A DNA stretch of 64,000 nucleotides, taken from Whitmania pigra (taxonomy: Eukaryota > Annelida > Clitellata > Hirudinida > Haemopidae). Under the pieces are notes generated by a model. The model was not told the DNA's origin. It was given only the letters and a program-made list of their open reading frames with translations, and did not search any database. Location of the stretch: NCBI GenBank assembly GCA_021613335.1, contig JAJTWR010000021.1, positions 826,501 to 890,500 on the forward strand, given 5' to 3'. A program made the position numbers and the translations under genes. Numbering within the stretch: the stretch's first letter is position 1; every line of letters begins with the position of its first letter. This document shows positions 60,216 to 64,000 of the stretch, in pieces.

Positions 60216-60985
60216 TAAAAATTTGCTTAGTTATTCTTTCATGTAATCTGTGTTTTGCAGAAATTCTTTCAATGCAGCACTAAGCACTACTTACTGAATA
60301 TTTATGACTTTTCCTTAAATCATAATTACCTAACTGAATACTAACGAACTCAAGTTCCTCTCACATAGTCGTTTTGAAAAGTTTCGACTTGGTTCTCTAC
60401 TGATCCTTATAAAGGGAGTATACAACCACGGCTCATTGTTTTTGTCAACAGCCTGTCGATAACAAAGCTGTCTTAACAGTTTTTCATTCAGTAGATGACT
60501 TTATTATTACTATTATTATTATTATCTAAATTAATTTATTGATACCTCAGAAAAAGAAATTCTTCACGAAAAGTCTGATTTAATTCGAAAAATGACTTTC
60601 GCTATGCGGCGCAAACACACGCCGAGCATGCGCAGGAATTAACTGGACCAGGTTAAACCTTCCACCTTGACATTCCACGCAGATTCATCAAAAAATGCTT
60701 TGTGAACCCTTGGAGAAAAGAAAAATTCTTGAAATCGTGAACATATTAATTTTTAAATAGTTTATCTTTAAATTTATTAGTATATGTTTCCCTATAAAAT
60801 CTGGAAAACAGAGGTATTTTTAAAGATATTAATAACTTGTTTACCTTGATAGCGTTGAATGTCACTTGACCTCTTGTGGTAAATATTAGTTTCATAAGAC
60901 TCAATGGAATAATTTTCGTTCAAAAATGTCATAATGTGATTCTGTGGTCTGAATCGAAATGTTGAAAATCATTAGGTGACAACCT
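60216..60985. other. intergenic region upstream of PDK
   Basis: Presumed PDK promoter side. AT-rich with a short ATT run near 60500; no gene recognised. Confidence 0.35.
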
Positions 60986-61447
60986 TGTAGCGTACGTAAC
61001 TGCAAACTACAACTAAAAATAGATTTATGATACAAAGTTTATTTTATAAACAAGAAGTCAAATCAAAAATGAGAAAACAACAATATTAAGTCAAATGAGG
61101 AAACAAAGATATCAAGTCAAAAACGAAGAAGATAAAGGATCAAGTCAACAAAGGCCAAAGCACAAGGCCTGAGAAGAGATCACGGAAATCAAGCGAAGAG
61201 GAAGACCACTGAGGGCGAACGGATGAGTGTCTCTTCTCCTGGCTCCTTAAATAGACTTTCGCCAGGCTTTGAAACAAAGGAGTCCACTGCTACTCGCTGA
61301 GTCACTGTTGCTGTCCTGCACGTTTGTGGCCTGGCGGAGTTGTGGGCCGAGGTTCTGTGTCGGACGTTACTAGTGCTGTACGTTCCTAGTGTTGTACGCT
61401 TGGAGCTTGTGTGATGATGCAAGTAGGACGAAGTTCAGTGTCCAACA
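60986..61447 (-). mobile_element. 3' LTR of the Ty3-like retrotransposon
   Basis: On the minus strand it begins TGTTGGACACTG right after a purine-rich tract (GGTGGGGGAG) and ends CGTACGCTACA, giving TG...CA ends over about 462 bp. It contains TATTTAAGG (TATA-like) and AAAATAAAC (poly(A) signal) in the right order. The 5' LTR would be outside the window, so no pair comparison is possible. Confidence 0.7.
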
Positions 61448-61485
61448 ATACTCCCCCACCAGAGAGCAATCTGGCGAACGAAAAG

Positions 61486-63999
61486 TCAGGGCTCGTAGTC
61501 CTCGAGTTTCTTGGGCCAGTGAACTCTTCGTCCGGAGCGTGTTTGAGGTTGAGCCAGTGGTGTTGCTGGGTTGATAGCTGGGGATGGGTTGGTTGTGGGC
61601 GGAACTGAAGTCTGGGGCCGAATTGCTGGTTTCAGCCTGTCGATGGACACTGTGTCATTCCGGCCATTCTTCTTGACGACGAAGTATTTCCGATGGCGTT
61701 CTTGGACGTCAAAGGGACCGTCATATGGTGGGCTCAGCGGCGGTTTGTGAGAATCGACCCGGACGAATACTTGTGGTGTCGTGGCCAGGTCCTTCGGGAT
61801 GTACGCGGGTTGTTGCCGTTGTCTTGGTTGTTGCGGCCTGAGACCCTGCATTTGCTCCCTCAGACGATCCACGAAGCCTGACTGTCCCATCGGCGGGTTG
61901 GAGTCGCTTGCTGGTGAAAACTCTCCTGGTAATCTCAACGCCGTCCCGTAGACCAGCTCGGCTGGAGAGCATTGAAGGTCTTCTTTGACGGTTGCTCGGA
62001 TCCCCAGAAGAGCCATGGGTAGGAGATCTGTCCAGGTGTTGGTGGCGTTCTGTGCGATGAGTGCTGCCTTGAGTTGACGGTGGAAACGTTCCACCATTCC
62101 GTTAGCAGCAGGATGGTATGCCGTTGTTTTTACGTGGCGGATGCCTAACAACTTGCACCACTGATGAAACATGTGTGAGGAAAATTGGCTACCCCGGTCC
62201 GTGGTGATGGTTTCCGGCACTCCAAAGTTGGAAATCCATGAGAGCATGAAATTCTTGACGATGGCTTCCGTTGAGGTGTCGGAAAGGGGTATAGCCATGG
62301 GCCATCTTGTGAATCGATCCACGCATGTGAGGATGTGTGTGTGTCCCTCCGATGACGGAAGTGGTCCCACCAGGTCCAAATGGATGTGTTGGAAGCGGCA
62401 GCTTGGCAGAGGGAATGTTGCTGGTGGCGTCGTAGTGTGTCGGTGGATCTTGCTCTTCTGGCACGCCAGACACTCTCGGCACCATGCTCTGATGTCCTTG
62501 TCCATGTTCGGCCAGACGAAGCGTTGCCTCACCAGTTTTGACGTTGCACGGGCACCTGGGTGTGATAAAGAGTGTAGGCTCAGAAATACCTTGTGACGCA
62601 GCTTCTCTGGTACGAGCGGTCTGTGCACTCCTGTTGAGACGTCGACGAAGATGTTGCCGTGGCTGGATGGTAGTGGGACCTCGATGATCTCCAGGGATGG
62701 CGTGTCGATCTGGAGCTGGGTCTCTGCAGCTTGGTGTGCGGCTATCTCTTGTAGATCGATGGTTGTGACGGCGTTGACGTCGGTGCGCGACAGTGCATCT
62801 GCCACGACATTCTGGTCTCCTTTGATGTGCCTGATGTCGGCTGCAAACTGACTGAGGAAATCCAGATGCCGCATTTCTCTGGGAGAGTACCGGCTGGATC
62901 CGCTCTTGTAAGCAAATGTGAGCGGCTTGTGGTCCGTGTAGATTGTAAATTGACGACCTTCCAGAAGGTGTTGGAAGTGCTTCACGGCCAGGTACATCGC
63001 CAACAGCTCCCTGCCGAACGTGCTGTACCGCGTCTCCGTCGGGCTGAACTTCTTGGAGAAAAACGCCACCGGTGTAGTGAGGCCACCTTGCACTTGTTCC
63101 AGGACCGCTCCAGCTGCATCGTCGGAAGCGTCTGTGAGGAGTTGTAGGTGGCTGTCCTTGTCCAAGAATGCGAGACGGGTGGCGGACTGCACAGCATCTT
63201 TGATTTTCTGGAATGCTTGCAACTGGACCGGGTTTAGAGACACTGCGGCCTTGCTCTTCGAGTTCTGCTTCTTGAACATGCTGGTCAAAGGAGCGAGCAT
63301 GTCGGCGCAGTGCGGGATGAATCTCCTGTAGAAGTTGACCAGACCCACGAATCGCCGTAGTTGTGTAAGCGTCTCCGGTTGCTTGTACTCTGTGATGGCC
63401 TTGACATTGTCCGGAAGTGGCTGTATGCCGTCCGAACTCACAGAGTGTCCCAGAAATGTTGTGGATGCGACAGCAAACTCACACTTGTCCATGTTCACCG
63501 TGAGGTGGAAATCAGTGAACCTCTCCAGCACCTGCTCCAGATGTACGAGATGCTCCTCCATCGACGAACTGGCAATTAGTACGTCGTCGATGTAGACGAA
63601 TACAAAATCTAGCCCTCGGAGTATCTCGTCCATGAAGCGCTGGAAAGACTGAGCTGCATTCCTGAGTCCGAACGGTAGCCGGATGAATTCGTACAGGCCG
63701 AACGGTGTGGTGATGGCGGTCTTGGGTATGTCCTCTTCTGCGATGGGGATGTGGTGGTAGGCCCGGACGAGATCGATTCTGGAAAAAACCTGTGCGTTGG
63801 TCAGGCCGTTTGTGAAATCGTGTAGGTGAGGAATGGGGTATCTGTCCGGGACCGTGTGTGCATTCAGTGCTCTGTAATCCCCACATGGTCTCCAGTCCCC
63901 TGAAGATTTTGGGACCATGTGCAGAGGTGATGACCATGGGCTGGAAGAGGGGCGGATGATTCCCAGCTGGAGCATGTGCTCGAACTCCGCCTTGGCCAT
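61486..63999 (-). CDS. Ty3-like retrotransposon pol (RT, RNase H, integrase), 5'-truncated by window edge
   Basis: 837 codons without a stop; the frame runs to the window edge, so the Met at 63999 is not a real start. Domains in order: reverse transcriptase (residues 1-180; '[11 protein letters not shown]' with YIDD at 136-139, '[12 protein letters not shown]' after it), RNase H (about 285-405; '[14 protein letters not shown]', '[10 protein letters not shown]'), and integrase. The integrase has an HHCC finger ('[17 protein letters not shown]' then '[11 protein letters not shown]') and a catalytic core ('[11 protein letters not shown]', '[10 protein letters not shown]', '[16 protein letters not shown]'). 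The C-terminal end has a GPF-type segment ('[17 protein letters not shown]') and no chromodomain. Codon use is GC-richer than the host genes, suggesting recent arrival. The stop lies about 40 bp before the LTR. Confidence 0.95.
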   Translation of the reverse strand: MAKAEFEHMLQLGIIRPSSSPWSSPLHMVPKSSGDWRPCGDYRALNAHTVPDRYPIPHLHDFTNGLTNAQVFSRIDLVRAYHHIPIAEEDIPKTAITTPFGLYEFIRLPFGLRNAAQSFQRFMDEILRGLDFVFVYIDDVLIASSSMEEHLVHLEQVLERFTDFHLTVNMDKCEFAVASTTFLGHSVSSDGIQPLPDNVKAITEYKQPETLTQLRRFVGLVNFYRRFIPHCADMLAPLTSMFKKQNSKSKAAVSLNPVQLQAFQKIKDAVQSATRLAFLDKDSHLQLLTDASDDAAGAVLEQVQGGLTTPVAFFSKKFSPTETRYSTFGRELLAMYLAVKHFQHLLEGRQFTIYTDHKPLTFAYKSGSSRYSPREMRHLDFLSQFAADIRHIKGDQNVVADALSRTDVNAVTTIDLQEIAAHQAAETQLQIDTPSLEIIEVPLPSSHGNIFVDVSTGVHRPLVPEKLRHKVFLSLHSLSHPGARATSKLVRQRFVWPNMDKDIRAWCRECLACQKSKIHRHTTTPPATFPLPSCRFQHIHLDLVGPLPSSEGHTHILTCVDRFTRWPMAIPLSDTSTEAIVKNFMLSWISNFGVPETITTDRGSQFSSHMFHQWCKLLGIRHVKTTAYHPAANGMVERFHRQLKAALIAQNATNTWTDLLPMALLGIRATVKEDLQCSPAELVYGTALRLPGEFSPASDSNPPMGQSGFVDRLREQMQGLRPQQPRQRQQPAYIPKDLATTPQVFVRVDSHKPPLSPPYDGPFDVQERHRKYFVVKKNGRNDTVSIDRLKPAIRPQTSVPPTTNPSPAINPATPLAQPQTRSGRRVHWPKKLEDYEP

Positions 64000-64000
64000 C

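Noticed and set aside
61486..63937. Many plus-strand and alternate-frame ORFs opposite the retrotransposon
   Set aside because: Shadows of the GC-richer pol frame.

Overview
The window is nuclear DNA of a non-vertebrate animal. It is AT-rich, has short GT-AG introns and many (AAT)n microsatellites, carries tRNA-derived SINE-like repeats and LINE, hAT and Ty3 remnants, and encodes metazoan families (THAP, BTB-zinc finger, novel PKC, PP2A-B56, PDK, VPS37A). Nothing seen fixes the phylum. Gene models were built by hand: GT/AG sites were chosen so that codon phase carries across every junction and the protein follows its family. They are predictions without transcript support.

Layout. 0-2.3 kb: degraded transposons (hAT transposase piece, LINE reverse transcriptase piece). 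3.3-7.2 kb (+): VPS37A, ESCRT-I, 11 exons, 416 aa. 7.7-12.1 kb (-): a THAP-domain protein that also has about ten C2H2 fingers, 9 exons, 531 aa. It lies head to head, 441 bp apart, with an intronless BTB/C2H2 gene (12.5-14.3 kb, +, 605 aa). 16.5-22.4 kb (-): PP2A B56 regulatory subunit, 11 exons, 489 aa. 23.6-36.5 kb (+): PKC-epsilon-type kinase, 16 exons, 774 aa, with a 23-bp minisatellite in one intron and a small opposite-strand gene nested in another. 36.5-40.5 kb: an unresolved region with exon-like open segments on the minus strand. 41.6-44.5 kb (-): adenylate-kinase-fold protein, 4 exons, 201 aa, missing several substrate arginines. A TIR-flanked element with a SINE-like insert sits in its second intron. 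45.7-46.7 kb (-): unrecognised RING-finger protein, 2 exons, 300 aa. 48.5-59.7 kb (-): pyruvate dehydrogenase kinase, 10 coding exons, 416 aa, introns full of (AAT)n and a broken LINE. 61.0-64.0 kb (-): 3' part of a Ty3-like LTR retrotransposon with open pol, running off the window end.

The genes are ordinary cell-biology genes and not one pathway: endosomal sorting (VPS37A), transcription (two zinc-finger genes), phospho-signalling (PKC-epsilon and B56, divergently placed), nucleotide and mitochondrial metabolism (AK-like, PDK) and probably ubiquitylation (RING). The least familiar items are the THAP+C2H2 architecture, the RING protein whose C-terminal 230 residues match no family I know, the AK-like protein with degenerate substrate sites, the nested 165-aa gene, and the unresolved 36.9-40.4 kb minus-strand segments.
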